From the NCBI GenBank assembly GCA_052174455.1, contig JBQMRP010000013.1:1-51243 (forward strand): a stretch of DNA of 51,243 nucleotides, written 5' to 3'. The notes beneath the pieces were generated by a model, which was not told the origin of the DNA, did no database searches, and was given only the letters and a program-made list of their open reading frames with translations. This stretch comes from Arsenophonus sp052174455 (GTDB lineage: Bacteria > Pseudomonadota > Gammaproteobacteria > Enterobacterales > Enterobacteriaceae). Numbering within the stretch: position 1 is the stretch's first letter; each line of letters begins with the position of its first letter. The translations under genes and the position numbers were made by a program. Shown here one piece after another: positions 42,293 through 51,243 of the stretch.

Positions 42293-43057
42293 GGGATTAT
42301 TCTTATTTTGGTATATGGAATTTTTAAAGATGCTGACGTATCCTGCCTGATTGATTTCGTAAATAATTTTATCAACAGAGGAATAATGTGCCATGAAATT
42401 CTACCCTACAAGTATCTACGAAACTAGATATTACTTGTAATCCCTTGTATAAAATTATCCGTAATTATTGTCAGACAGCTCTCTTAAGCTTATCGTGGAA
42501 GACGATACCCTTGATTTTAAATGCAATGGCAAATATCTATCTTGAAGATAGAGAGCTAACTTTATTAGCTATACAAAATAGCTAATGTGCCGGCTTCACT
42601 CCTCCCAAAGGGAGGTAATTAAAAGTTAAAGTAGCTTCCGGAAGTTTGGGTAGCAGAGAGCCGTAATGTATTAATACAGTTTGATATTTTATTAAGAAGG
42701 TTTTTAGCGATTTATCCCTGTAGCGATGAAAAAGCTGGAAAAAGAGCGAGAAGAGCTGCTGGAATCCTATGATGTACTGTCAGCGCACTGGGCATCATAA
42801 GAACGACGAATTTAATTTGAATATCAGATTTTACGACAGCGAGCCTATGAAGCTAACATGTGAGGTATTGTGCTTCGAAAAACAACCTTTTCAATAGTAT
42901 TAAATTTGTTTCCGTCTGCTCAAAAAAGCTAAAACTGGTAAGGAAATTTGACCCTGCTGATTCTTGTATTAAATAACGTCAAGTTAAAGTTGAAGAATAG
43001 ATTCATGAAGGGTCATATTGAAGTCTAACCGTAATATACTAGAGTTACTAGTAACTC
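42293..43057 (+). mobile_element. IS256-family element, internally deleted
   Basis: The left end GGGATTATTCTTATTTTGGT and right end ACTAGAGTTACTAGTAACTC match the family inverted repeats. The 5' part (VSTKLDIT-like, 42410-42440) and 3' part (42580-43050) match the full copies, but about 640 bases of the middle are missing. Confidence 0.75.
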
Positions 43058-44158
43058 GATGTGTTTAGGTTACTTGATATATAATTTTTTTTCGACACAG
43101 AAGTATTATCTGCTTCTAGTCACGATTATTCGGAGTTTTAAGAAAAACGCGACCAAGCCAAGACACAAAGAAGGTTAGACTAGATAAATAACGATGCATA
43201 CAACCACATTAAGGGTAATTAATGAAAATATGCTTGGCGATGAATTTATCACCTATAAGGAAATAAGGATAATTCCTGTCTCCTTTACTCCTAGGATAAA
43301 TACAAAGATAATTGAACCGATAGATCTTGACCAATTTAGATAGGATGGCTATTCTGTTTCTCTAGTAAAGTACTTAGAGAGCACTTTACTCAGACGTATG
43401 TCTTCCATAACCAATTAAACCGCTTTCCACCATTGATTATGTATGAAATAAAATTTCTTCAAAAACATGGTGAAAGTATTAACTCGTTGACCCCGTCTAT
43501 CTGTAGAGCGAACAGATCCCTGTAGGACTTTGTGTATTGGGGTTTATATTGTCCCTCTATTGCTGTGCCTATCTTGAATGTTTCTACCGACGATTTTCTG
43601 TTAAAGCTATAAATCAAAAGCCTAGATTTCATATGACTTCAAAGCTACCGAGCACTATTATCATAATAGGTTCATATTTTATCCGACTGCAACTAGCAAA
43701 AGATTGCTTTCATTATTCTCATCTTTTTTAGCCTTTTTTAACAATAACTCGCCGTACTCAACACTCTATTTTAGCACCCCACCCACACTTTATTCTATGT
43801 GAGCACACGCAAACAGGGTATTCAAATTAGCATCTTCTATGCCTTGAATACTTATGATCAATGATTCAATCAAGATCTATATATCCATATATCCCTCACT
43901 CATGACGATCTGAGTATTAAATATGTTTTATTGGCGTGAGCTTTTTTTAAAAAGAACGGGTAAAAATCTGGCAAGACGTTATCATCTCGGCTGCTACATT
44001 ACAGCTATAACCTGATAAATCCTAGTTTATTTCTAGACCTGGAAGCTTCCTTGTCAGGAAAGCAAGTAGTAGCGTATCATAAGCTACAGTACGGACGTTA
44101 CCGGAAAGTTCGCTTCGCTAAAAAGACGAAAGTGACGTAGTATAAGTATGAAATACAT
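43058..44158 (+). mobile_element. IS91-family element, fragment
   Basis: Matches 23055-24145 of the fuller copy (for example the GAATTTATCACCTATAAGGA and TTTCTTCAAAAACATGGTGA regions). Both ends are cut by IS256 copies, and neither the 5' end nor the C-terminal RYIRHIP region is present. Confidence 0.6.
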
Positions 44159-45538
44159 GAGTTATTAATAAATCTGGTATATAACGGTTAGGCTTCACTC
44201 TGATGCTTCATAAATCTATTCTTCATCTTTATGACGTTGTTTAGTATTCAGAATTAGCAAGTTAAATCCCCTGAACCGGTTTTATTTTCTGAGCAGACGA
44301 GAGGAGCTTAAATACCATTGAAAGGTTTGCTTTCCTCTAACCACAGAGCTTAGCACGTCAACTTATAACTTCATCATTGCAAAAACCGACTCAATCGAAT
44401 TCGTCGTTTTTATGATGCCTAGTGCCCTAATGAGAAGTATAGAATACCAGTCATTCTTCTCGTTCTTTTTCCAACTTCTTCATCGCTGAAGAATAGATTA
44501 AAACCTTGCTAATAAACATTATAAGCTTTATTAGCAGCATTATGGTTCTCTGCTAACCAGAGCTCCTATAGCTCAAGTTTTAACTTTTGGTTGGATATGT
44601 CTTTTCTGGAGTAAAGATAATATATTCGTTGTTTTGTATACACACAACAGGATTTGTGCTGCCCGTACCCAGAAATATATTTGCCATTGTATTCTAAAAA
44701 CTAAGAGCACCGTCTCCCATAGTAAGCTTGGAGATGCAGTTATACTACATGCTCACTAGTCCATTGAAAAGTTAGGCCCCAAGTGCGCTTCTGATTTTTA
44801 ATAATCCTCTTCGACCGCAACTCGCTTCTCCTTACAGACGTATACAGTACCATCAATAATGAAGTAGAAGGAAAAGGTAATCAGTTTTCCTAATAGAACA
44901 GAATATGCCATCATCGGCCAACAAATAAACGTAGTGCATATCGTTCAAATCATACAGTTTCCATTGCCTGCGCTCTTCAAGTCATTATTATTTCAGTTTG
45001 CTTATAGCACTTGGCAAATACCATGTGCTTTTCACCAAAAAAAACTTAGAGCTTCGTAAAAATCACCGGTGTAGATTCCTTACAGGTGCACAGCCATAGT
45101 ACTAATCTTTCGCCGCTTTTTTGCACTTCAGATAAGACGGCAGTAATGAGATTCTTGAAACATATTCCGTTGTCGGATAGCCTCTACATATTTCTTGACC
45201 TTAGGCACTTTAATTTTAGCATCACCCATACCCATCTTGTAAATTGCTGCACTAATAACTATTACGGACGACGGGTGGTACCCCATCGATAAGGCAGTGA
45301 TTGAGTATGTTATCACAACAATGACTTTGAAGACCACTTTAACACCGGTGCTTATCAGCTGCCTGTCACCTTTACGAATGTGTTCATGTAAGAGATAAAA
45401 GTAATTATCTGTTTTTTAAATATCTCTAGCAGAGACTTTTCATGGCATAGAATTTCTTTCTTGTTGACATCATTCGCAAAATCAATCTCAGGATAAGCTA
45501 GGATCTCCGAAACTATACACAGAAAATAAGTATAACTC
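44159..45538 (-). mobile_element. IS256-family element, dead, full length
   Basis: 1.38 kb with the best-preserved inverted repeats: GAGTTATTAATAAATCTGGT on the left and AGAAAATAAGTATAACTC on the right. The minus strand at 45250-45195 still reads MGMGDAKIKVPKVKK (family: GDVEVKVPKVKD). The flanks show no matching duplication, so recombination between copies is likely. Confidence 0.85.
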
Positions 45539-45670
45539 CTAGCATAAAAGTCTCGAAGAAAACAATATAATAAGATGATATCTCATCATTTATAGGTAGA
45601 TAGATTCATTATCTCCTTTAATTAAAAGTGTGTGATATTTTTTTAAAAGAAATGTTAAAAATGTTAATAA

Positions 45671-45688
45671 CATGATTATAATCATGTA
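45671..45688. repeat. Perfect 18-base palindrome downstream of aroC
   Basis: ACATGATTATAATCATGT, 26 bases beyond the aroC stop (minus strand). It could mark a weak terminator or be chance in AT-rich DNA. Confidence 0.35.
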
Positions 45689-45713
45689 ATAATGTAAAAA
45701 TTATATCTTAAGC

Positions 45714-46784
45714 TTAAGAAGCTAATTCACCACATTGAGCTCGATGGCGTAAAAAATGATCAATAAGCACGATTGCCATCATCGCTTCTGCTATCGGTAC
45801 AGCTCGAATACCAACAGAGGGATCGTGGCGTCCTTTTGTTACTATTTTGACCTCATCACCTTGTCGATTGATCGTTCTACCAAGTATACTAATGCTCGAA
45901 GTTGGCTTTAAAGCTAAATGGGTAATAATTGGCTGGCTACTACTTATTCCACCTAATATGCCACCGGCATGATTACTAACAAATCCATCACAGGTTATTT
46001 CATCCCGATTTTCATCCCCTTTTAATGTGATCACCTTAAAACCAGCACCAATTTCAATACCTTTAACTGCATTAATACTCATCATTGCATGGGCAATATC
46101 TGCATCCAATCGATCGAAAATAGGTTCACCTAATCCGGCTGGTACATGTTCTGCAATTACAGTTACTTTAGCACCAATAGAGTTACCTTTTTTTTCTAAT
46201 AAACGTAATAAAGCGTCTATTTCTTCTAATTTTGTTGCATCAGGACAAAAGAAAGGATTTTGTTCAACTAAATCCCAATCTTTTAGTTCACAACAAATAT
46301 CTCCAATTTGACTTAAATAAGCTCGAACAGTTATACCTAGTGTTTGTTGCAAATATTTTTTTGCAATAGCGCCTGCAGAAACACGCATTGCCGTTTCACG
46401 TGCTGAAGATCGCCCTCCACCACGGTAATCACGTAAACCATATTTTTGTTGGTAAGTATAATCTGCATGCCCAGGACGAAAAATATCTTTCATATTAGTA
46501 TAATCCTGTGATCGTTGATCTTGATTTTCAATCAATAAACCAATAGGTGTTCCTGTCGTTATGCCATTAAAAATCCCCGACAAAATTTTAACTTGATCAA
46601 GTTCACGGCGTTTACTTGTATAAGGAGAAGTACCAGTACGACGACGATCCAAGTCAGTTTGAAGATCTTTTTCTGATAATGCCATACCAGGCGGAACGCC
46701 ATCAACAATACATCCTAACGCTAAACCATGCGATTCACCAAATGTGGTAACACGGAAAAGCTGTCCAATTGAATTTCCTGCCAT
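45714..46784 (-). CDS. aroC: Chorismate synthase AroC
   Basis: Last step of the shikimate pathway, EPSP to chorismate, requiring reduced FMN. 356 residues against 361; only the extreme C-terminus is shorter. Seen: GNSIGQLFRVTTFGESHG (3-20, with the conserved GESHG), DLDRRRTGTSPYTSKRRE, the FRPGHADYTYQQKYG and DYRGGGRSSARETAMRVSAGAIAKK signatures, FDRLDADIAHAMMSINAVKG, SNHAGGILGGISS and GRHDPSVGIRAVPIAEAM. The ATG at 46784 is directly behind AAAGGAG, with TAGGA further up. The upstream neighbour on the same strand is dead prmB, the ancestral prmB-aroC order. Confidence 0.98.
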   Translation of the reverse strand: MAGNSIGQLFRVTTFGESHGLALGCIVDGVPPGMALSEKDLQTDLDRRRTGTSPYTSKRRELDQVKILSGIFNGITTGTPIGLLIENQDQRSQDYTNMKDIFRPGHADYTYQQKYGLRDYRGGGRSSARETAMRVSAGAIAKKYLQQTLGITVRAYLSQIGDICCELKDWDLVEQNPFFCPDATKLEEIDALLRLLEKKGNSIGAKVTVIAEHVPAGLGEPIFDRLDADIAHAMMSINAVKGIEIGAGFKVITLKGDENRDEITCDGFVSNHAGGILGGISSSQPIITHLALKPTSSISILGRTINRQGDEVKIVTKGRHDPSVGIRAVPIAEAMMAIVLIDHFLRHRAQCGELAS

Positions 46785-46823
46785 CTCCTTTATTTCCTAT
46801 TTTCTCATTCACATTAGTAATTA

Positions 46824-46844
46824 ATGAATAAATTATTTATTCAT
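46824..46844. promoter_or_regulatory. Perfect 21-base palindrome upstream of aroC
   Basis: ATGAATAAAT, one central base, then its exact complement, 40 bases before the aroC start. It is a possible operator or mRNA hairpin. No promoter with good hexamers is evident around it. Confidence 0.3.
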
Positions 46845-46854
46845 GAAAAATATA

Positions 46855-48875
46855 ATTACTGTTAATCGATAAAAATTTAAATTTTTCTTGATATTCAATA
46901 AGTTATTTTTGTGTTAAAATAACGCCTTATTGTTGTAATTATTGAGCTTCAACCAAGTAAAAGGAGTATTTAGATATGTTTAATAAGGTATAATACCCTA
47001 TTACTAACTTCATAAATAATCACCTAGTTCTCCGTTAGGAGAACTGAAATAGTGGTTAGAATTCGTTTGACAAGTTTTAAATTATTAGAGTTTTCTATAA
47101 GAGCTAACTTAAATTTTATTAGATATTCAGTTTGTAAATTAGAGATATCTTTAACATCCATATAGTGGAGATTAGTAAAGCTATGTTTGGAAAGTTTATT
47201 AATAGATATTCCTTCTACCGTATGAAGGAATATTTTCTGCAAAGGTTATCATTAAAAAGAAAACTGTCATACAGATTAAAGAAATTCTTTCCTTGTTCTC
47301 TATCAACATAAAACTGCATTTTATTAGTTAGCTCAGTGATAATCTGTTAGATAACCTCGATTTATGCATTTAAGTAACTCATTTCACTTCATCATGCCTA
47401 TATTATCACAATGAACATATTTTTCATTGGAAAAATTTATTTGGGTTCAGCGATATCATTGAAAAATCTCTCATTGCAGGAAAATATTTAACAATCTGAC
47501 TGGAAATCATCTGTTAAAACTACATCATAATAATAAATGATTTAGTTATCTGCGATCTATCTTAAATAGATTGACTTTACAGAAGTCAGCAAAACAAACA
47601 AACATTGATTTAAAATAGCGTTTATAAGGGCGTCACTGTTTTCTTGCTTCAACAAAAACAGTCAACTTAAATGCACTAAGTGGTATTGTTAAAGTGAATA
47701 AAACATTTTTCTTAATCCTTTAAAGGGAATCATTATATTTTATATAGAAAATCTAGAAACGTGAGAGAGGAGGAGTAAAATTAAAGAACAAATTGCGGTC
47801 TTAATCGCCCGAAATATAAATGCTAATGTGAGGGATAAGATTCTTGAAGAGTTTAATGTAGAGTATGTTACCTTTTTTCTTATTCTAATCATCGATAAAA
47901 AGTTCATCTTTTTCTCAGATGGAGGTAAATAATACGAAACTTTTCATAGCGACCATAAAATTAGTTACCATCGTCTAATAAATTTGGATAATTAGAGAAT
48001 TATTGGTAGGGAATTCCATATTAAAATGTGAATGATTATATCAGCTGATTAAAAGGATGGCTAAATAGATTCCATGGTATGGAATCGTTTTATTTACCGA
48101 ATTATCTAGCTTATATAAGATTGTTTAAAATCATAATAATTGAAATACAGTATAGCTACAAATCGCTCTTCAAGCAAAATAACAACCTTTGTTAATATAG
48201 CTATTAGTAACTATTAAATAATATTTAATCAATGACATATTCAAAAACAAGTTTTAGTAAATAGGATAAACCCAATTCTATTGGAGAATTTATTAGCGAT
48301 AATATTGTTCAGTACTGCTAATGTATTAACAGAAATATTAACTACATCAATTTATTCTTGCGAAAATTCATAGACACAGGTAATAAAAATACATATAGTA
48401 CCACTATATATCTAAAATATTTATCAATAAATTATCATTCATAATGAATGAGACAAGTAAAATCTTAATTAATTAGTTCTTCTATCAGAGAAGAAGAGAT
48501 AAAACATGCTCATTAACATAAAATTTATATCCATAAAATTAGTATTTATTGATTAAATCAGAAAAAGGAATATAATAATTAATGTTAAGTAACACTCGTT
48601 CAATAATATGATAATGTTTATTTAAAGTTAGTTAAAAACATAAAATTGTTTTGTGGATACCTCAAAGAGTAAAAATAATAGGAAAACAAATTCTAAAGCT
48701 TCATCCCAACAATTATCCGTTCTCCATAATCGTAATGGAGGTTTGCTGAATTAACTAACTGATTACCAAATGCAATATATATTAAATAGTATGTGGTTTC
48801 GTGAATGCTTAATTAAGAAGAATCGTTTTTAAGACGTGTCTCCTAAATAATACAATGTTCATATATTTAATTATC
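46855..48875 (-). pseudogene. prmB: prmB remnant split by IS1595-type element
   Basis: PrmB methylates glutamine 150 of ribosomal protein L3. Read on minus in changing frames: RTDNCWDEALEFVF near 48740 (family: GTDNPWDEAVQLVL), FYGYKFYVNEHVL near 48510 (family: FCGHEFYVDERVL), IDVVNISVNTLAVLNNII near 48360 (family: VDAVDISPDALAVAEQNI), and LIVTNSYI near 48215, where the catalytic NPPY has become NSYI. After the IS, 47166-47024 is still open: YMDVKDISNLQTEYL, LKLVKRILTTISVLLTEN (family: YVDAEDMSDLPNEYR ... LKLTRRILGNAADYL), then TPFTWLKLNN near 46965 and a final NLLNIKKNLNFYR. The 5' limit is approximate. Confidence 0.88.
47169..48195 (+). mobile_element. IS1595-type element within prmB, most complete copy
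   Basis: About 1.03 kb and the reference copy for the family. Plus-strand reading from 47790: EQIAVLIARN, VRDKILEEFNVEYV, FFLILIIDKK, FSDGGK, YETFHSDHKISYHRL, REFHI, DYIS-like, NRFHGM, YLPNYL, matching IS1595 transposases (DDE with SDG, F-HIQNVN, RFHG, YL-NYL). Ends TTAGTAAAG (left) and CCTTTGTTA (right). The flanks ATATAGTG and ATATAGCT fit the 8-base target duplication typical of this family. It split prmB at the NPPY codons. Confidence 0.75.
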
Positions 48876-49646
48876 AGATACCCTTGACAAGGTGAGTATC
48901 TAACAGATAAGGTTATTATTAAGAAACTTAATACCAATCACGTTAATTAAAGTTAAAATATTAATAATAGCTTATAAAGCTTACTGATTATAAAGGAATA
49001 CAATAACAGGAAATTAAGATATTTTTAATAAAAAAGTTTACTAACTAATTGATAAAATAACAATTAAATAAGTTTAAATTAAGTAATAAAAAAATTTTAT
49101 TATGATTAAATAATCAATTATAAGGATTAAGCCTTTAATATGTAATATTATTAGTCATAGACTATCATACTATATTAATAAAATTAAAACTTGTAATAAA
49201 ATGTTTGCTATAAAAGGAAATATGATGCTAGTTGTTATTTTTAAATGAGTATTAACCGGTGCTAGAAGCAGATGGACTGGTTCAATATTTATGAATCGAT
49301 ATTAATTTTTTAAATTAAAAATATGTCGAAGTGGTTATAATTCCGAATTATTTTTTAATTTATTTAATTACCTAAATATTAAGCTAAACAAGAAATTGAA
49401 AAAAACTATTAATTGCAGTTTACTACAAAGATAATATCTATTTTGTCTGTATTATGTACAGTCACGAAAGCGCAGTTTAAAATAGAAAATTTCCTTTTTA
49501 TTTGCTCAACATTTTAAATGTTATTAATTTCATGAACCCTTAAAAGTTTTAAGTATTAGCACTTCATTATTGATTCTTTATCTAAGTAGATGAGATAAAG
49601 CGCAGATAATACATAAGATTAAAACTAGAAATATGACCATATGTTA
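48876..49646. other. AT-rich spacer between prmB and sixA
   Basis: Extremely AT-rich, no frame above 60 codons. In E. coli smrB lies here, but I found no recognisable smrB sequence. A small imperfect hairpin with AGATAC/GTATCT arms occurs near 48887-48912. Confidence 0.5.
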
Positions 49647-50129
49647 TTAACACTTTTGCAATATTTGAGAAGGTCTCCGTTGCCATCTGTATTCAGCATG
49701 CCGCATTTCCGTATCCATCTCTACATAAGCAATTGTAGATGTAGCAAACATAGATGGAATTTCTTGTGGACATAAAACTGATATCATATAACTAAGTAAA
49801 GGCAAGTGAGAAATAATCAACGCTGTTCTTATACCTCCATAGGAAAGAAATTGCAAATAATTAGCAATAAATTGCGGATCTCCATTAGGAGTAAGTTCTG
49901 CTAATACTTCGTGTTCACTTGAATATGGTAACAATGGATGCATTGCTTGATAAGTTTGCACTGCTCTTACGTATGGGCTGGTAAAAACTTGTTCAAACAC
50001 TAGATTTTGTTTTGCCAACCACCTGGCCATTAATTTAGACTCATCTATTCCTTTAAGAGTAAGTTCGCTTTCTTTATCATTAATTTTATTCAGCGATGCG
50101 TCACCATGACGCATAATAAAAATCTGCAT
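49647..50129 (-). CDS. sixA: Phosphohistidine phosphatase SixA
   Basis: Removes phosphate from histidine phosphotransfer domains; reported targets in E. coli are the ArcB HPt domain and the nitrogen PTS protein NPr. 160 residues against 161. Seen: the histidine-phosphatase opening MQIFIMRHGDA with catalytic His8 in RHG, SPYVRAVQT (51-59, second Arg of the pocket), the second His108 in ISHLPLLSYMI, and LCPQEIPSMFATSTIA. The ATG at 50129 has GGAGG six bases upstream. It has no surviving neighbours on either side, and 1.2 kb of decayed DNA separates it from aroC/prmB. Confidence 0.95.
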   Translation of the reverse strand: MQIFIMRHGDASLNKINDKESELTLKGIDESKLMARWLAKQNLVFEQVFTSPYVRAVQTYQAMHPLLPYSSEHEVLAELTPNGDPQFIANYLQFLSYGGIRTALIISHLPLLSYMISVLCPQEIPSMFATSTIAYVEMDTEMRHAEYRWQRRPSQILQKC

Positions 50130-50210
50130 ATTCCTCCATTTTAGTAAAATATTTTATAAAAACTCCAACATAGGAAGCCTTCTTATTACCTGTAAATGTT
50201 ATTATCAGAA

Positions 50211-50239
50211 AATATACATAGCAAAAAGCACATTGCCAG
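50211..50239 (-). promoter_or_regulatory. Possible promoter of sixA
   Basis: On minus: CTGGCA (50234-50239), 17-base spacer, TATATT (50211-50216), about 80 bases before the sixA ATG. In E. coli sixA follows other genes, so a separate promoter would be a reduced-genome feature. Confidence 0.35.
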
Positions 50240-50335
50240 TTTTTACTAAAATTATAAAAACGAAATCTCTTTTTTTATAAAAACAAAAAATATTTTTTCA
50301 AGTTAAATAGAAATTACACTTAATGCTATGATATT

Positions 50336-50367
50336 ATTAATGTTTAATTATACTATTAAACATTAAT
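50336..50367. repeat. Perfect 13-base hairpin upstream of sixA
   Basis: ATTAATGTTTAAT (50336-50348) and ATTAAACATTAAT (50355-50367) are exact complements with a 6-base loop. No T-tract of terminator type directly follows on either strand. Confidence 0.5.
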
Positions 50368-50424
50368 TACTGATGAAATTTTTTATTTAATTTAGTTATT
50401 TACACAATTTTTTAACATCAGAAA

Positions 50425-51243
50425 TATAATATGATTTTTATTTTTAATCATTCATGGTTAATATTGAACTAATATTTTATAGACTGCAATGGTTTTACTA
50501 ACCAATGTTGATTAAGGTAATTCCTGGTTATGTAATCAAGTATATCGATGAAGAATGATCTTAAGATCTGCAAAGAAAACGCCTTGAATCCCTGTTTTCA
50601 GTGGCTAAGCATTTTCATCACAGACAAAAAAGGTAATCTGTAAATTCTTTGCTATTATCTATAAATACCCGATGGATATCATCCATGGGGGTATGTTTAA
50701 TTAAGATCACGTAAGAAACGTAAGTATTAACTTTAGTCTTTTACCTTGTAAAAGATGGATAAAAATTGTTGAGTGCATGTGAGGTGATCTAGATTTTTAC
50801 CTAAAAAAGATAATATATGAATTTCGTTTAGTATTTTCGGAAGATACTTAACATTTATGTGAAGATAGATAAGTTCGTAGTTTTTAAACGCTATATGTTT
50901 CGGTTTTGGTGGTTTTCTTGCCTTATTATATATAAATTTCTTCCTTGCCTACATAACAGCAATTTAGACAAGATAGAGATCAACACAGGATTTAGGAATT
51001 CGCATAAGTGCTGCTAGCAGATCGTAGAGAGGAAGAAAAATGTTTTTTTAGAAAATGACTACAACTCCCTAAGCTGGCAACAAAGTGGTCGTTGGTAAAC
51101 GATAAAGAATATAACTGTGATAATTGACATCATCTTATTTTACCCTTTAGTAACAATAAGTTTTTGGATATCCTATAATTCTTGCTCAAAGTAGCACATA
51201 GGCTTTTGCTGGCCTGAAGAACACCTCTGATTTTAGGTGCTTC
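50425..51243 (-). mobile_element. IS481-family element, runs off right edge
   Basis: Matches the other copies from their 3' end (ATATGATTTTTATTTTTAAT) to the 5' region near the window end (GAACACCTCTGATTTTAGGT, compare 37233-37252). The segment encoding the NGMVERFN motif is deleted at about 50577. Confidence 0.7.

Noticed and set aside
46961..46993. A strong AAGGAG followed by ATG TTT AAT AAG GTA TAA on plus, apparently the start of a lost gene
   Set aside because: The opposite strand here is the C-terminal part of the prmB remnant, and the motif is its shadow.
47024..47242. 72-codon minus-strand frame as a possible small gene
   Set aside because: Two thirds of it aligns to the PrmB C-terminal region and the first third is IS1595-type end sequence.
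1..51243. CRISPR arrays, tRNA or rRNA genes, prophage
   Set aside because: No regularly spaced short repeats, no cloverleaf with a T-arm motif, and no phage structural gene could be seen on either strand; the repeats present are all IS copies.

Overview
The window looks like the chromosome of an AT-rich gammaproteobacterium (Enterobacterales type) in an intermediate stage of genome reduction, most plausibly an insect endosymbiont. The surviving proteins closely match Escherichia/Serratia-type FabI, SapABCDF, PdxB, TruA, AccD, FolC, CvpA, UbiX, AroC and SixA. Fourteen intact genes cover only about 25% of the window (about 13.0 of 51.2 kb). The rest is decayed host genes, dead insertion sequences and unassignable DNA. 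Low density with full-length conserved genes resembles reduced Serratia symbiotica-like or Sodalis/Arsenophonus-like symbionts; the genus is inference only.

Layout. 1-13.2 kb holds no intact gene: an IS1595-type fragment, about 4.7 kb of eroded DNA I cannot assign, further IS481/IS1595 copies, a frameshifted sanA, and an IS91-type element inside an IS1595-type element that abuts fabI. 13.2-19.5 kb is the intact minus-strand block sapA-B-C-D-F followed by fabI, with a dead pspF upstream of sapA in the E. coli arrangement. 20.3-25.7 kb is mostly IS sequence. 26.0-42.1 kb is the classical pdxB-usg-truA-dedA-accD-folC-dedD-cvpA-purF-ubiX series on the plus strand, in which usg, dedA, dedD and purF are each split by an IS while their neighbours are intact. 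42.3-45.5 kb is an IS256/IS91/IS256 mosaic. 45.7-50.1 kb is aroC, dead prmB (split by an IS1595-type element) and sixA on the minus strand. An IS481 copy runs off the right end.

Four IS families recur as multicopy fossils, recognised from decayed transposase reading and from cross-comparison of copies: IS481 (DNxKEFTDRLFG and NGMVERFN-type motifs), IS256 (LHELIRN, KVPKVK, GRKEL motifs, with terminal inverted repeats), IS1595 (FHIQNVN and RFHG-type motifs) and IS91 (RYIRHIP, YKCILC motifs). None has an intact transposase, so a past burst of transposition was followed by loss of all activity.

Function. What remains is core metabolism: fatty acid synthesis (AccD, FabI), vitamin B6 (PdxB), folate (FolC), ubiquinone (UbiX), chorismate (AroC), tRNA modification (TruA), a peptide/polyamine ABC system (Sap) and a phosphohistidine phosphatase (SixA). 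Loss of purF implies that purines come from host or partner. I found no CRISPR array, tRNA, rRNA, prophage or convincing novel system. The most informative content is the stratified record of IS nesting and IS-mediated gene death, including an IS end that now forms the C-terminus and stop codon of fabI.
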